Below, one piece after another: positions 1 to 12,457 of a stretch of DNA of 64,000 nt. Made by a program: the position numbers and the translations under genes. This DNA comes from Dichotomocladium elegans (lineage: Eukaryota > Mucoromycota > Mucoromycetes > Mucorales > Lichtheimiaceae), in NCBI GenBank assembly GCA_025716815.1, contig JAIXMN010000010.1, forward strand, positions 558,001-622,000, written 5' to 3'. The notes under the pieces are model-generated. The model searched no databases and had not been told where the DNA came from. It was given only the letters and a program-made list of their open reading frames with translations. Every line of letters begins with the position of its first letter. Position 1 is the first letter of the stretch.

Positions 1-1232
1 GAGGAGTTTCATAACATTTTACAGGCACATGCGCAGGCTCTCTGTTTCTTGCCATGACGCTGCGCAGTGGGTTAATGTAATAACCAGAAAATATGAATGC
101 CTGCCATATTCTAGAAATAATAGGACTCATTCGATCTTTATCAACATGACTAGAAGAGATAAACAGTTCGATGCTTAGGAAAAATGATCATGGAACCCCT
201 TGAGTCCTGTTTCTCTTGGAATCAGCGTCAAGCGGCTTACTACTAAGTAATAGAGACTTAGGTAGATGAAGTGCTGGATCGGAGAACATGACGATTGAGC
301 CATCTAATTTTGCGATATCAGTATAGCTTGAGTATGACGCATGGTAGCATCGTTCGGCAAACATCTTCAGCGCTACCTCATATATTGTTTGCGAGATAAG
401 ATATCTCCAGGGTCTGGTAGTATGGCATACTTTCATGATGCAATGGTCTGCTCTGCTAATCGGTCTGTATGCGAGACATGATGTCGATCTCACACCTAGG
501 GATTTGCCAAAAATGAGTGCATCAGTGGTACTGGATGCTATCCATGCGATCAGAGGGCATGGGCATTTTGTATGATAGAGTTAGGCAAATTATCGGATGA
601 AGGATGCTAAAAGGAAAGAGTATTATGAATCAGTAATGTTTGATATGAAGATATTTGTTGTAGACGATTTGCTTATTCATGCTCGAGAGTAAACAAAATT
701 AGAACAAAGCTGCGCTCCTCTCCTATTAACCCATTATTATCGTGAACACGCTGTCCAAGCCTGGCAATATGGATTGGATTCTATTAATGGTAATACACAA
801 AGAAAGCCGCCCCGCGGAAGAGCCGGAAAAACAGTTACATATCGCGGCCGCATGGATATTGTCACAGATCATCACCGCAGAATACGATCCAGTGCGTGCG
901 CATTGTCTCTGTTTTGCCACTTTGCTCAATAGGTGAAGGTCGCACATGACAACATATGACGAGATGTCACATGCTGTTCAAATAGGTAACACGGCGAGGA
1001 TCGTACTTACCTTAGTGGATAGTTCCATGTGCACAATGCTGATCAAACATAATAATGATAGAATTTTTTTATGAATGAATGTGACATTCAACCGGTATGG
1101 AATATATGCAATAGCTAGATCGGGGGCTCTTGTACAGCAGAATTTTTGTTTGGAAGGAATAAGCAAATAAACCAATCAATTGGGGAGAAACAATACGCAT
1201 TTGATTGTTAGTAAATGTCCACCCCAAAAGTT
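1..1232. other. Intergenic region, no gene recognised
   Basis: I see no supported gene here. A 101-codon open frame on the minus strand (188-493) and a few shorter ones match no family I recognise and lack neighbouring splice signals that would extend them. The stretch may contain the 3' flank of the chitinase gene that ends at 1233. Confidence 0.5.
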
Positions 1233-3523
1233 TTATTCACAAGCTCCCTGTGCTGTCCAGGCACTCGATTTATCTGGAGCTTCATTGAAGTTCCACCATT
1301 TCGCCACGTAAATATTGCCGTTGTAAACAACTCTTGTCCCTGCAGAGTAGGCCTGGTTAAGCGACCAAGCTGCGACTGATCCACATTGGCCACCACCAGG
1401 GGTCGGTTGAGTTGTGGTGGTTGGCAATTCCATTGCCGTTGTCGTTGAGGTTATAGTGATAGTCGAGGAGGCCGTTGTTGTGCTGAGCATAGTGGTGGAA
1501 GTACTTGTTGGGGCGCTGCCGCCAGCACCGGTGCACGCTTGAACTAACATATATGGTCTCTTCTGAATAGCATATTCATACGTAAAACACATATTTCTCA
1601 GTTTACCAGGTGACCACTCGCTGTTTACACCATTACTTGGCGCTGCTGAAGCTGACCACTTGGCCTATTGTTTATGAAAAATAGAGTCAGGCGGATGTGG
1701 TGAATCCAAGATAAAGTTTTCTTTTGTTTACCTCCCAGATGTATCTATATATGCATGGCGCAAGCCATTATATATAAACAGAATTAGTTAGCATTTGACA
1801 CGTGGCGGTCTTAGATGGACATACCCTCTAAAAAACAACGAGTTGAGCAACAAATATACCGGGAATATCAAGCACAGAGGAGCTACCCAAACTTACTGAT
1901 AAGAGACTTTGCTGCCGGCGGTGTAAGTCCTAGTCGAGACCCAAGCGGGTACAGTACTACAAAGTGGTAAAGACGGCGCTGATCCGCCGCACGATCCTCC
2001 CTGGGAGAGCGAGCTCTTTATTCCCACATCGTATCGACCATTAGCATACGCTTGCGAAGCATCTATTCACACGTGGAAAAATGGACACAAGAAACGCCAA
2101 GTCTTCACATTAGAAAAATGAACGTGATCAGCTTTGACAAATGTCATACCCCAGTACATGACACCACCGAAACTAGGAAACTGCTGTCGAGTTTGCCGGG
2201 CAATATTTTGTAATGTTGCTAGAGGCACATACCCGCTGCCAGCTGCTGTAGAACTGGCAGGCGCACCAATATAAACCTTGACGTTGGGGTTCGGCGAGAT
2301 GTTCCTTGCCCAGTAGTCCCACTGACCAAAGTTCCAATTAGCAGCTTGGCCGTAGGTCTGGAGGCCACAAGGATTGTTGTCTGTTTTGATAGAATGAGTT
2401 CCTCGTGTACATCAAAAGGGGATAATTGAATTGAACATACAAAATTGGACAAAAATGGCGTCCACAGGAAAAGCGTTGATGGTATTCTGAAGATTGGCAT
2501 CCGGATAGACGCACTGGGGAGCAGCCGTTACATAGTACTTGCGCGACGAGGCGTCGAAATGGCGCTTAAGAGCGTTGAGAAAGGTCGGGTAATCTACGAG
2601 ACACGCAAAAATGTTTCAGATGGCCGTGAATGTTTGTAAATAAAGCAACAATTAGGGCCTACGTACAAGCCGATCCACCACCTTCAATGTCAAGATCAAT
2701 GCTACACAAAAGTAAGTCATCACGTGAGTTACCCGGTTGACGAGCGATGGCGACACCCTGGTAAATTTCATTACCCGTCAAGAATGGCGCTTCCAAAGGG
2801 CCGTGTGTTCGACGACCCACCAAGAAAATCATTCCAAATAGTATCTGCGAATGCGCTTGCTTGCTGTTCTGATGGAAACCCAACCCCTCCTGTGGCTCCA
2901 CCGAGTGAGAGAGTGACGGCCTTTCCACGGGACTGGCAGTATTTGATATCTTCTTGCAGGACCGATGTGCAGTTCGCCAGTTCAGTACCGGGGAACACCG
3001 GTTGATCCACAGTATTGCAGGTCTGCAGTTAGGTAAACAAACAAAAAATTAGTCCCAGAAGGGCCAAATAACAATGACAAGTTCATCCTTCTTTTTGATA
3101 GCAACTTACATTGGCAATGTTTATAACTGGTTTGCCGCCAGTTCCAAAAAAAGTAGTCAGAAACGCAATGGGGAACATATCAATGGTGTCGTCTTGGCAA
3201 TAGGTACGAAGAGGCTTTTGCCAGTTGGCAGTATCAGCTCCGTTAGCAGCACCATACGAGTTTTGTCCCCAATCTATATTCCAATCAGCTGTACATTAGA
3301 TAATGCGGAAGATCAGGTTCTTATATCATATACTTACAGCCAACAACGTTGCTATTACAACCGATCTGTCATTACGTACGGTCATATATAAGATCAATTC
3401 ATATAATACACACGCCATGTCTGCCTAACGAAGACTTCAGTAGATACATACGTCGAAGGCGCTTCCCAAAGTGATCAAAGACAGGGCAAATGCAGCGCAA
3501 TGAATGATGCGAATAGGGACCAT
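1233..3523 (-). CDS. GH18 class III-type secreted chitinase with two CBM5/12 modules
   Basis: Hydrolyses chitin outside the cell or in the wall. Frame-consistent exons (minus): 3523-3452, 3365-3338, 3273-3110, 3022-2775, 2701-2667, 2593-2441, 2380-2150, 2062-1897, an optional 3-nt exon 1827-1825, 1744-1732, 1664-1607, 1543-1233; about 493 aa. The protein opens with a hydrophobic signal peptide (MVPIRIIHCAAFALSLITLG). The catalytic barrel shows YWGQNSYGAANG, the SLGGATGG strand and the GH18 motif DGIDLDIEGG, whose last acidic residue is the expected proton donor; that motif is split by an intron. FGGVMYWDASQA ends the barrel. Two chitin-binding modules follow (VPAWVSTRTYTAGSKV...AKWSASAAP and VAAWSLNQAYSAGTRV...AKWWNFNEAP), separated by a Thr/Ser-rich linker probably O-glycosylated. 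Family and completeness are well supported; the short exons near 1.7-1.9 kb are least certain. Confidence 0.9.
1825..1827 (-). other. Possible 3-nt microexon in the chitinase gene
   Basis: Between the exons ending at 1897 and starting at 1744 lies the triplet AGG on the minus strand. It is preceded by a TTTTTTAG acceptor and followed by a GTATGT donor, and the second intron has a CTAAC branch-like sequence and an ATATAG acceptor. Including it turns Q-Y-I-W into Q-G-Y-I-W and restores the glycine usual at this position in CBM5/12. Skipping it keeps the frame, so both forms would be translatable. Confidence 0.35.
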
Positions 3524-4499
3524 AGCGATAAGTTGTTATAGAAGAAATTTGCTGGTGTGTTGTCTTGCTGTTGCAAGTCTACAAGCAAAAGAACCGTATT
3601 TATAACAATTCATTGTCTCAATCGAGAACGCCGATGAACGAAACCCGTCACTGAATGTTGCTAAAACTCTGTACTGCGTTAATGCGGCCATGCTCTAATT
3701 GAAAGCGAAGAGATCAATCGACAATCACCCGACATGGTTCAACCGTTTCAAATTTTGTATCTATCATGACAATCCACAACGGTGGGCGCTTCACATGAAG
3801 ACATTTCAATTAAGGTTTTTCATGGAAATGACCAGGGCCACAGCGGATGAAGAACCTGATGACCTACCGGTTTTTTTGTTGGAATAGCATAATAAGGTTG
3901 ACTCTCAACCGAGCTTACGCCAATGCAGGAACCATATATTAATGCGTTCGCATTTTAAGAGTTGAATAATGACGATCTATGGTTAGGTACGAGATGGCTC
4001 ATTGAGAGATCGAAATAGGTTAGTATGGTTCCGCCTGACATTCCAGCGGTGGGTTACACAAAATGTGTAATACGGTGTATTGGCAACCACCTAGTCGCAT
4101 TCCGTTTCAGGGCTATAGCCTTGACGCATATCTATCTTTCTTTACAAGCTGCAATAAAGTTGAGTTTCCGTGCATGAATCTCTGTTAGTGGTATCAATCC
4201 ATACAATATGAGAAATAATGTGTTATTTCCCTTTAAAGTACAGGATGTTTTAGCTATCACATCCAAGTTCTAGCTTTTCGGGAAGGAGGACTTCAAACCG
4301 CCATCCAATCTGGATATTTTGATTTCAAGCCGTGATTGTTGCATGAGAAATGTTTTTGAGGACGCTGGCGGATCAGAAAATTGCATAAAGACACACGAGC
4401 CTCCACGTATTTGAAGATTCTGGCGTGGTGATATCATATATTCAATGTGCGAAATTCGTTTATTAGAATTCATGGAAACTTCCCTCTATTTCGTCTTTT
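3524..4499. other. Intergenic region between divergent genes
   Basis: This holds the upstream regions of the chitinase gene (left, minus) and the phosphoesterase gene (right, plus). Short open frames here show no recognisable domain. I see no RNA gene or repeat. Confidence 0.5.
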
Positions 4500-5903
4500 A
4501 TGCTTCGAAAACTACTTGACCAAATCTCGCCTTCCCGATCGTCCCGGACAGTCGTCAATGTTCTGCGAATCATATGGGTGCTTACTCTTTTTCACGGAGA
4601 GTATCTTACATTCTGGAAGGCGGCACGTCATTGCGCCCCCTGGCCAAATGCAGCAGTAGCACAGCGACATAACGTATGCAATGTCTCAACCACTGTGACC
4701 ATCATCTCGACATTTCAATGTATAACGGGTCATGTTTAGGAACTGGATCACCTCCTGCTTGTTGGCGATCCACAATTGACTGATGGCAATTCCTATGACC
4801 GACCGGGATTCTTACTCCGGATTACTGAATTCTATAGCGATGTATACCTGGGGCGCAGTTATCGGCATCTTCAAAAGCGACTCATGCCTAAGGCCACTGT
4901 ATTTATGGGCGATTTAATGGATGGTGGGCGCGAGTGGGATGACATAGGGTAAGCCATACTGTAGTATTCCTTCATTTGGTACCTCGACTTTGAATGTTTT
5001 TTTTTGTTATATCCTCTTAGCTTCGCGCAGGAAGCGACCCGTTTTCATCGCGTGTTCCCATCTGATCGACCCCGATTCTTTATGGCTGGGAACCATGATC
5101 TTGGGTTTGGAGACGGTATTCGCGCTCACGTTGCTCAACGGTTTCAATCCGAATTTGGATCAACGTCATATACCTTTCGTGCCGCCCATTACTCAATTGT
5201 GGTTATTGATACCGTCTCGCTTAGCGCACATAATGATCTCCAGACCAAGCAACAAGCATGGGATGTGATTGAAGGCATGCTCCCTCCTCAGCCACGGATT
5301 CTCTTTACGCATGTGCCTCTCTACCGGCCTCCAGGGACTGATTGTGGACCTGATCGTCAGGGACGCACTCGTGAGATCCGACAAGGCCAGGGTTACCAGT
5401 ATCAGAACTTGGTTGACGAAGCATTGTCCCAGAAAATATTGGAGCGGATCAATCCCGTCGCTGTCTTCTCTGGCGATGACCATGATTACTGCTATGTTGA
5501 ACACGGCGTAAGCAAGATTCCTGAAATCTCGGTCCCCACAATCAGCATGGCGCAGGGCATCCGTTACCCAGGAGTGATTCTTCTCGACTTGTCGCCCGAG
5601 GCGGAATACATTGCCACTAAGCTCTGCTGGCTGCCTGACCAGATCTCTATATTCATTAGCTATGGCGTTCTGGCTGTCCTCTCTGTAGTAAAACTGGCAG
5701 GATGGAGTGTTTACCGATGGGCACAGCAATCCCGGCAGTGGTTCTCCGGAAAAAACGACAGCGTTCTGCCTGTTCCATCCGCCGCGAATGCCCGACACAC
5801 ACATTCAAATATCCGTAGAAGGCTCAAACTCATTATAAGAGATATTTTAGATGTGGCATCAGTTGCTGTCATCGTCTATATATTCTTCTTGGCCATGTTA
5901 TAA
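4500..5903 (+). CDS. Cdc1/Ted1/PGAP5-type membrane metallophosphoesterase
   Basis: Members of this family act in the ER/Golgi and remove ethanolamine-phosphate side groups from GPI-anchor mannoses. Exons 4500-4673, 4740-4948 and 5021-5903 are frame-consistent and give 421 aa. Metal-binding motifs of the calcineurin-like fold occur in order: GDPQ (near residue 68), GDLMDGG (about 113), GNHDLG, THVPLYRP and SGDDHDYC. The GDPQ and GDDHDYC forms are those of the Cdc1/Ted1 branch rather than generic phosphatases. A hydrophobic segment near residues 17-38 and two near the C-terminus (SYGVLAVLSVVKLAGW and SVAVIVYIFFLAML) match the N- and C-terminal membrane anchors of the family. The start is the first ATG of exon 1, just before the first membrane segment. 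I cannot say whether it is the Cdc1 or the Ted1 orthologue. Confidence 0.88.
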
Positions 5904-6185
5904 CACTGAAAGTATACGCCTCTCCATCGCATCTTCTGCTTCTTTGTTGCTTCAATGTCCCTTTTAATATAGATATATATGTTTTGATATTCTCCGTTAA
6001 TGATATATTCAGATATCATGTATCTGCTTATGACTAGTGCTGCCAAAGATGATGTAGGAGGACAAGATATACAACATGTGCCACGTAGGTACCCAAGACA
6101 AGACATATCTTTAAATTCAGGCTCAGTACGGCTGCTGGAATTGGTCGTGCTACCCTCTTTTTTCGTTCAAGTTGTGCCCATCGTA
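5904..6185. other. Short intergenic spacer
   Basis: About 280 bases between two genes in tandem. No further feature is visible apart from AT-rich runs near 5965-5985. Confidence 0.4.
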
Positions 6186-8846
6186 ATGTCGCATTCTGTC
6201 AAGGATATCGATCGAACACAAGAATATGAACAGTTCATGCAACAGTTACGCGAATTTCACGAGCGGAAAGGGTACGTTGAACGCGAGCCATGCGAGTAGT
6301 CGACTAATCGATCGTTCATGGACAGAACGCCATTCCAGCCGGAGCCAATTCTAGGTGGTCAAAAGTTAGATCTACTCAAGATCTACAAAACTGTTATCAG
6401 TGCTGGAGGATACAAAAAGGTAAATGAGCGCGAATGGCAGGATCGAGGTAGGTACTGACGGCATTTTATGAAAAGGTGACTGAGAATCGTGGGTGGAAAC
6501 AAGTGGGCGACCCATTCGACTTTCCGCCTACATGCACCAACAGCGCTTATATCTTAAAACTCGTATATACAAAAAACCTGGCAAGTAAACGATTCAGAGA
6601 AATATACGGGATAATAGCAGCAACAGCGTAAACTTCAGTTTTAATTGATGATACCTTTTATTAGCTTGGGTGGGAAGAGGAGAATTTTTGGAAGCGGCCA
6701 TGGAATCCACCGAAAGAACAACTGGACGCAAAGGGAGGAAGCCATTCAAGTTTAACCACTTCAACAATAACAAAACCACGCGATGCAGCAAGGAAGACAG
6801 CCACAGGTGATGATGTAAAGAGTGGTCGGATGGGAAGGGGGACTGTAAAACTAAGTTGGATGCGCAGCCTTTACGTATCAGAACCCAATCCCGCTGCCAC
6901 CGTTTCCTCCTGCCGCAGCCAATATCCCGCCAGTATATGCGCAGCCACGCAAGTTTGATTACCATACGAACATCCTGCCTTGCTCTTAGTTTTAACATGA
7001 TAGCTGATATTTAGATGTGTACGTTGATGACGCGTTTCAGCAACGCATTCTATTGGCACTCTCTTCCACTCTTCCGAACGAAGTCGACTGGGCATTTAAC
7101 GTACTTGTCCGCTTTTCCTATACAGCCGAAAGCTTCAGCCTTGATAGCATGCCATCTTTAATCGATAAGCTCGTCGATTTTGCCGTCCCCTTCTTTAAAA
7201 ACCGTATTCCGCACCCGGCAATGACGACGTCCAACGGCACAACTACTGACCTTGTGACCGAGACTCTCTTTAGCAGTAAAGAGAATCAAATTGATTTTGA
7301 GCGCGTGCTTCAAGTTTTTCATATCATCCGCAACTTTTCATTCACGGATATCAACATTCGGCCGCTTGCACATCATCAAAAACTCCGGGAGCTGCTGATG
7401 GCTGGCCTTACGCTTGCACCTGACTCACAATATGCCGAGCTCAGTCGGCAATGTCTAGATATAATGGAAAGCATATCACCCCAAGTGGTTTTGGTCGGCG
7501 CTAACGATCCCTATCTCGTTATCATGGGTACACTGATGTTTACTAACGACCGTGCCTTGATTTTGGGAGCGCTCAGATCTCTCACACGCGTGGCTGTGAG
7601 CGAGGTAAACGAGAAAGTTCTGGCCATTGGTAATCAAGATCTCATCCGGAGAGTATCTCAACTGCTGCTGGTGGACGACGAAGAACTTGTAGCTGCCACT
7701 CTTGAATACCTCTATCAATACACAAGTCTTCGGGGTAATTTCTCAAGAGAGCTAGTCGAACATCACCCTGGGAATCTGGTCGGGCTGTTGACAGGATATT
7801 TGTCGTATAAATCTGCCCTCGCTCCGCGGTCGGTGCCATTGAATGGAACTATTCATGCGATCCCTGCAACACAGCTTGCACCTCAAAAGAACACTCCACA
7901 GGCCCCTCCGACGATTCCTGATTTAACAGACTACCTTAATTTGGATGAGCCGTACCGCTGTCTTGGATGGTAATGAGAGAAAAAGAGATAAGGCTGAAAG
8001 GCTTGATACTGATAAGCAATGAAATAATTATAGGCTCAAGGAAACTCTGCTGAATGGCGTTTTGGAGGATCAATTGCCCTTCAAAGAGCTTTTTGGAAAA
8101 TACAACTCCTTGTTTGGCACTCAAAAACCGCTGGCAGTTAAAGAATTCTATACGGTACTAAAGATTGCATTTCCTCAGCCGGCTGCTGTGGAAGAGGCAG
8201 TTAAGACAAACTCAACATCGATGGATGACTTGATCCTTGGTAATGTAAAGTATGCCCCTCTCAAATCTTCGAACTGTAAGTATAAGCATCATGTCCTGCG
8301 AAGACAGAGGATGGTTGGAGTCAAATGAGATACTATGGCAGAAGACTTATAAGTATCCTAGCAATCGAATGCAAGTGGGCAGACTGCGATCAAACGTTTG
8401 AGAGCGAAGACGGTCTGCAAACCCATGTGGTTTCTGTCCACTTGGCCCAAGCCGACGAGAAACTGGACAACGCCAACGAAGAAGGAGGAGCTGGCGACAA
8501 TGACACTGGCTACGAATGCCGATGGATGGGCTGTAACAGAAAGGGTTTCAAGTTCAAATCATGGGTGTTTAGCCATGCGCGGACTCATTTTCCTAGCAAG
8601 ATCACCAAGCCCGCAAAGCGACGTACCAACGATAGCTTTTCCATTGACAGGATTCCGATCGACGACGCGGATGTATCTGGTGTACCCCTGACCGCTGCTC
8701 TGTTATTACGTAACTTGGCAAAATACAAGGAATGTCACACGCTCTTTTTACCGTATCAGCTCGAGCTTGCGCAAATATCCATCCAACGCCCCAAGCTCGC
8801 CAAATACACCTTGTCTGTCTTAGAGGAACTGCAGACGAACGCATAG
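6186..8846 (+). CDS. rsc9: ARID/C2H2 protein, Rsc9 (RSC complex) / ARID2-like
   Basis: Probable DNA-binding subunit of an RSC/PBAF-type nucleosome remodeller. Supported exons: 6186-6271, 6326-6419, 6476-6580, 6665 to about 6930, 7015-7969, 8034-8275, 8362-8846. The N-terminus is an ARID: LLKIYKTVISAGGYKKV joins VTENRGWKQVGDPFDFPP across an intron with a perfect TACTGAC branch site, then KLVYTKNL and GWEEENFWKRPW. The middle (TLPNEVDWAFNVLVRFSY) is the conserved block of Rsc9/ARID2. The C-terminus has two C2H2-like fingers (CKWADCDQTFESEDGLQTH; CRWMGCNRKGFKFKSWVFSH). The intron after the ARID appears to use a GC donor (GCAAGT at 6581). The junction between about 6930 and 7015 is unresolved: a GTATAT donor near 6933 keeps the frame but is not proven. 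Confidence 0.85.
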
Positions 8847-8975
8847 ATTAATCATTTTTACATATGTCCCTTTTGCCCTCTCTTTTGTTTTCATTCATTT
8901 TCATTTTATTTTGGTTTTTCTATACATACACACGCGCACACATAAAACCTGGATTTCTTTCAATGAATGTGCTCA

Positions 8976-8999
8976 ATATATATATATATATATATATAT
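8976..8999. repeat. (AT)12 microsatellite
   Basis: A perfect AT dinucleotide run in the 3' flank of the Rsc9-like gene, before the convergent F-box gene. Confidence 0.95.
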
Positions 9000-9104
9000 G
9001 ACCAGCCCAATTCTCTGAAGATTGGAGGCTAGTATATGAAAGAAAAAACAATTCGATCCTCCGTTGTGCCCTGTTTTTATTTCTATGAAGGCGGCGGACA
9101 TGTT

Positions 9105-10085
9105 TTATTTTCTAGGAACAATGCCAATATGCCATGATTTACGAATTTGGCCGAAGAAGTGGGCCTTGTGAGCATGTACACACCATACCCTTTTGTAATG
9201 CTCGACTGATGCTACAGCCTTCTCGTTCTCGTCGTCTACAGAGATGTACTGCTGATGATGCTGTTCCAAGTCCTCCTCGTCCTGGATTCCCACGACGACC
9301 GCGGCCAGCGTGTCGCACCAGCGGAGGATCATCCATAGGCCTTCTGCTTTGACAGCAGGCGCGACCAAGAAACGTAGTCGCGGGCACCTTGAGATGATCA
9401 TATGGGCTACAGTGGCTGTCAGGATATCGTATGAATTCAGGGTGAGTGACAGGAGATCGGGGCCAAAGGTCGGCAGGATGGCGCTTCTCAGGGCGCCAGG
9501 GTGATGGTAATAGTGAGGTATCCGTGTCACAACGTCCGATGTCAGGTCGCTGTTCGCTACGGTAAAGCAGCAGGAGCAGCATGCGAATGGGTAAAAGTCA
9601 AAGAGCCTCTCTGGCTGATCATCATCGGCTGCTGTAGTCTCATCCATGCCCATGCCTGCAGAGGCCTGCGTGAGCATAAAACAAGTGGTTGTCTGCTCGA
9701 GGTGGGGAAGAAGGCGGTGTACCAACTGAGGGAATGTGGCGCTCGATTGCAAGAATATGAGGTTAGGACATGACTGTGCAAGCACGCTGAAGAACGTGTC
9801 AGGATAGTAGCGGCGCTGTGGAAGCTTGATCGTCTTCAGCGAGCGTCCGTACTGGTGGCAAAAGCGGATGATGTCGGTCATAGTTACGCCCTCGTCTGGG
9901 AATATGGCTTTGGTATAAACATGCGGACTCACAAGTCTGTAAGTGAACTTGCACACAAATAATAAGATGGCAAGCGTTGAACGGTCGTCCACAAAATTCA
10001 CGATCTGAATCAACAGCTCATTTGGCAAGACCGGAACTGAATGCCCAGACAATGCTATTGGCATGTCGGCAGATGCAGTTGGCAT
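9105..10085 (-). CDS. F-box protein, single exon
   Basis: Uninterrupted 326-aa frame. An F-box-like helix set lies near residues 17-60: VLPNELLIQIVNFVDD, then LAILLFVCKFTYRLVSPHVY, the usual L-P-x-E-[IL]-L start with a conserved C-K/W-x-x-x pattern. The rest resembles degenerate leucine-rich repeats (SLKTIKLPQRRYY; SCPNLIFLQSS; LLSLTLNSYDIL; CPRLRFLVAPA). Such proteins recruit substrates to SCF ubiquitin ligases through Skp1. Two in-frame ATGs lie near the start (10085, and 21 bases downstream); the first is chosen by length only. The substrate is unknown. The gene is convergent with the Rsc9-like gene. Confidence 0.75.
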   Translation of the reverse strand: MPTASADMPIALSGHSVPVLPNELLIQIVNFVDDRSTLAILLFVCKFTYRLVSPHVYTKAIFPDEGVTMTDIIRFCHQYGRSLKTIKLPQRRYYPDTFFSVLAQSCPNLIFLQSSATFPQLVHRLLPHLEQTTTCFMLTQASAGMGMDETTAADDDQPERLFDFYPFACCSCCFTVANSDLTSDVVTRIPHYYHHPGALRSAILPTFGPDLLSLTLNSYDILTATVAHMIISRCPRLRFLVAPAVKAEGLWMILRWCDTLAAVVVGIQDEEDLEQHHQQYISVDDENEKAVASVEHYKRVWCVHAHKAHFFGQIRKSWHIGIVPRK

Positions 10086-12457
10086 TGAATCAGCGATTTA
10101 GACAAGGAAGGAAAGACAGGGAAAAGAAAAAAAAGGAAAGCGAGATAGTATCAGAAAGGAAAGGAGAATGAGAGAAGGGGGGGTTGGAGGCGGGTTGGTG
10201 GGTGGATGGGGGGGGGAGGAAACCAAAAGTTTGCCTATCTAGCGAAAGAGAGAACAACAACCTCAACCTTGGTTGTGGAAGGCGGGCCCGACGATCTCAG
10301 TCCACCTTTGCTTTAAGGCAATCGTTTGAAAGGGGAGCACGTGTTACACACGTCCAAATCAAGCACTGGTACCTCACGCACTGTTTCCAGCCCTGTACCA
10401 CTTGGGCAACTTGGTATGGGCGTCAAGTTTGAGGCCTAAGCTCTTTTAGTTAATAACGAACGGTTGAATGTTGGGAATTTCTTTTACAAAAGGAAGGGCA
10501 CGTCTTTATGCAGCAAGGTTACAACTTGCTGCATTCCTTGATGGGAGTTTAACCTTGCGAATCCAGGAAAAGGAAAGAAACGTAGTACCTTCAACAATGA
10601 AGGCCCATGCACCACCAGGAACATTTAGGGATGCGTGGGGGCCTATTCTCTTTATTCAACGAGGAAACCATATATCCTCTTATTGACTTATTATCCCAAT
10701 TCATAATGTAGTTGACGTTCCTCGTGATCGGATGTGGATTATTCACGTTATTTTCTCTCGAGGCTATCCTTAGGAGAATCATGCCGCGCCATTTAAGCCC
10801 AGTCTGATGATAATTATGCTTTGCAGAGAAACGATTCCCCTCTCACTTCATCTCTCTTCCCCCCCCACACGCCCCAGATGCATAACCCCGATCGCAAACC
10901 AAGCATTCACGGAAAACGTAAATATGAGGAACGAGCCGAAAAGGGAAGGAAAGTTGCTTTACCCAATCGCGTTTGGGATGTTCCCATAACGCTGGACGAG
11001 ATCAACATTTATTTTTAATTCAGAGCCGGGATGGCGTGCATCCATTTCATTAACTGCGACAAGTATGTATCGAGGTTATTCTCAGGGTACATCTAATGAG
11101 GGCTCTCAGGGGAAATGTAAGCATCGGATTGTTGTGAGAAATTGTCAGTGCACGATAGAGTATATTTGGTGAAGTAAAATCTATGCGCCTAGGTGACGTT
11201 GTTTGAAAGATGGTGACAGCTATCGTACCTGCTGCAGGAAGGCGCACTGCAAGAAAATGGTGCATGAAAGACGAACCCATGCATGTCAGTCGAAGGGCTC
11301 TTCTCTTTTTCTTTATCTCTCTTTCTTTCTCCTTTTGCATATGCAAAACGGGGACTCGGATCAAAATGTTTCCTGAGTTAAAGCAACTCGACTGATAATC
11401 ATGACGGAGTTTATGGCATCTCTTAGTCACGGTCTTGTTTGTTTTGGTGGATACCATCATGTTTAATGCTAGACGCCCGGAAGAGACTCGAAACATATTC
11501 GCAGATAATTTATATTCGATACCATGACGCAAAGGCCCGGATAATATTGCGTCCACAACCGATATGTGTCTAACTGAAGGTTAAGGTCTTTGCGTCAATG
11601 ACAGAAAGCATACCCAAATGAGATTCATTGTTCCCTCAAGGGATACATTCCTGGTAATTGGAATTAAGTCAATTGTAGTACAAAAAGCTTCGGTTCCTCT
11701 AGGTAATTGTGGTTGCACTGGAAATTGTCTTCTCGAATTTGGTCGCTATCAGCAACCCATGCGGGAAATTATGTTAATGGTCTACCAATACCTGCAACGA
11801 TGACGATGAACCATCTTTTTTCTAAGAAAGTGTCCAGAAACTAACTTGGTTTTTGGATGCAAACAAGTACCTTATGCGGCCATGATGCGGCCGATCAAAG
11901 AAAAACAACTGTCTAAGCCAATGCGGGATGGAACACCCCTGGAGGCAATATCGACGACAGCGCATTTGGCGTCCGAAACTTGTCTTTTAGACAAAGCACT
12001 AGAACGAGATGGAATATGCTTCACTTTCGAAAATAGCGTATGCCACAACTAGCCGGCTGTAACTAGATGGAATTAAGGAGGCTTGTACGCATCAAATGAC
12101 GTTCTAATGATAGATATCGAGTTTGGCCAATTTCCCGCCATTACATATCTTCACTACAGTGCTTCGTTCTTTTTCCTTTATTTTTCACCGTTCTTTGTTT
12201 CTTCTGGCAAACTGTATATGCAGAATAAGGGATAACAAAGTTATAAGCAAACACTGACAGAAAAAAATGATTGTAGCAACGTTCTTCCCAACTTCATCTT
12301 CTCAGACAACGAAACAATTACATTTAATACATGGCAACCATCGTATGGGCTTTAGCATCTCTCATAGTAAGGTAACTGGAGGAAAAGCCCGTGGGGCTAC
12401 CCTTCCTTGGATGAATGCCCTCACGACAATTTTTTTATCCGGTTGATCGGAAACCAG
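10086..12457. other. Long intergenic region with weak open frames
   Basis: The 5' flank of the F-box gene (10086-10290) contains purine and G runs. One small frame at 10821-11018 (+, 65 codons) has coding-like basic composition (GKRKYEERAEKGRKVALP) but no family I know. Other frames (11050-11556 minus; 11846-12052 plus) are probably chance. The first exon of the following F-box/LRR gene must lie near its right end but could not be placed. Confidence 0.4.

Noticed and set aside
6326..6475. Reading the ARID through as KVNEREWQD before a stop
   Set aside because: A stop follows at once; splicing at GTAAAT with a TACTGAC branch gives the conserved KKVTENRGW sequence instead.
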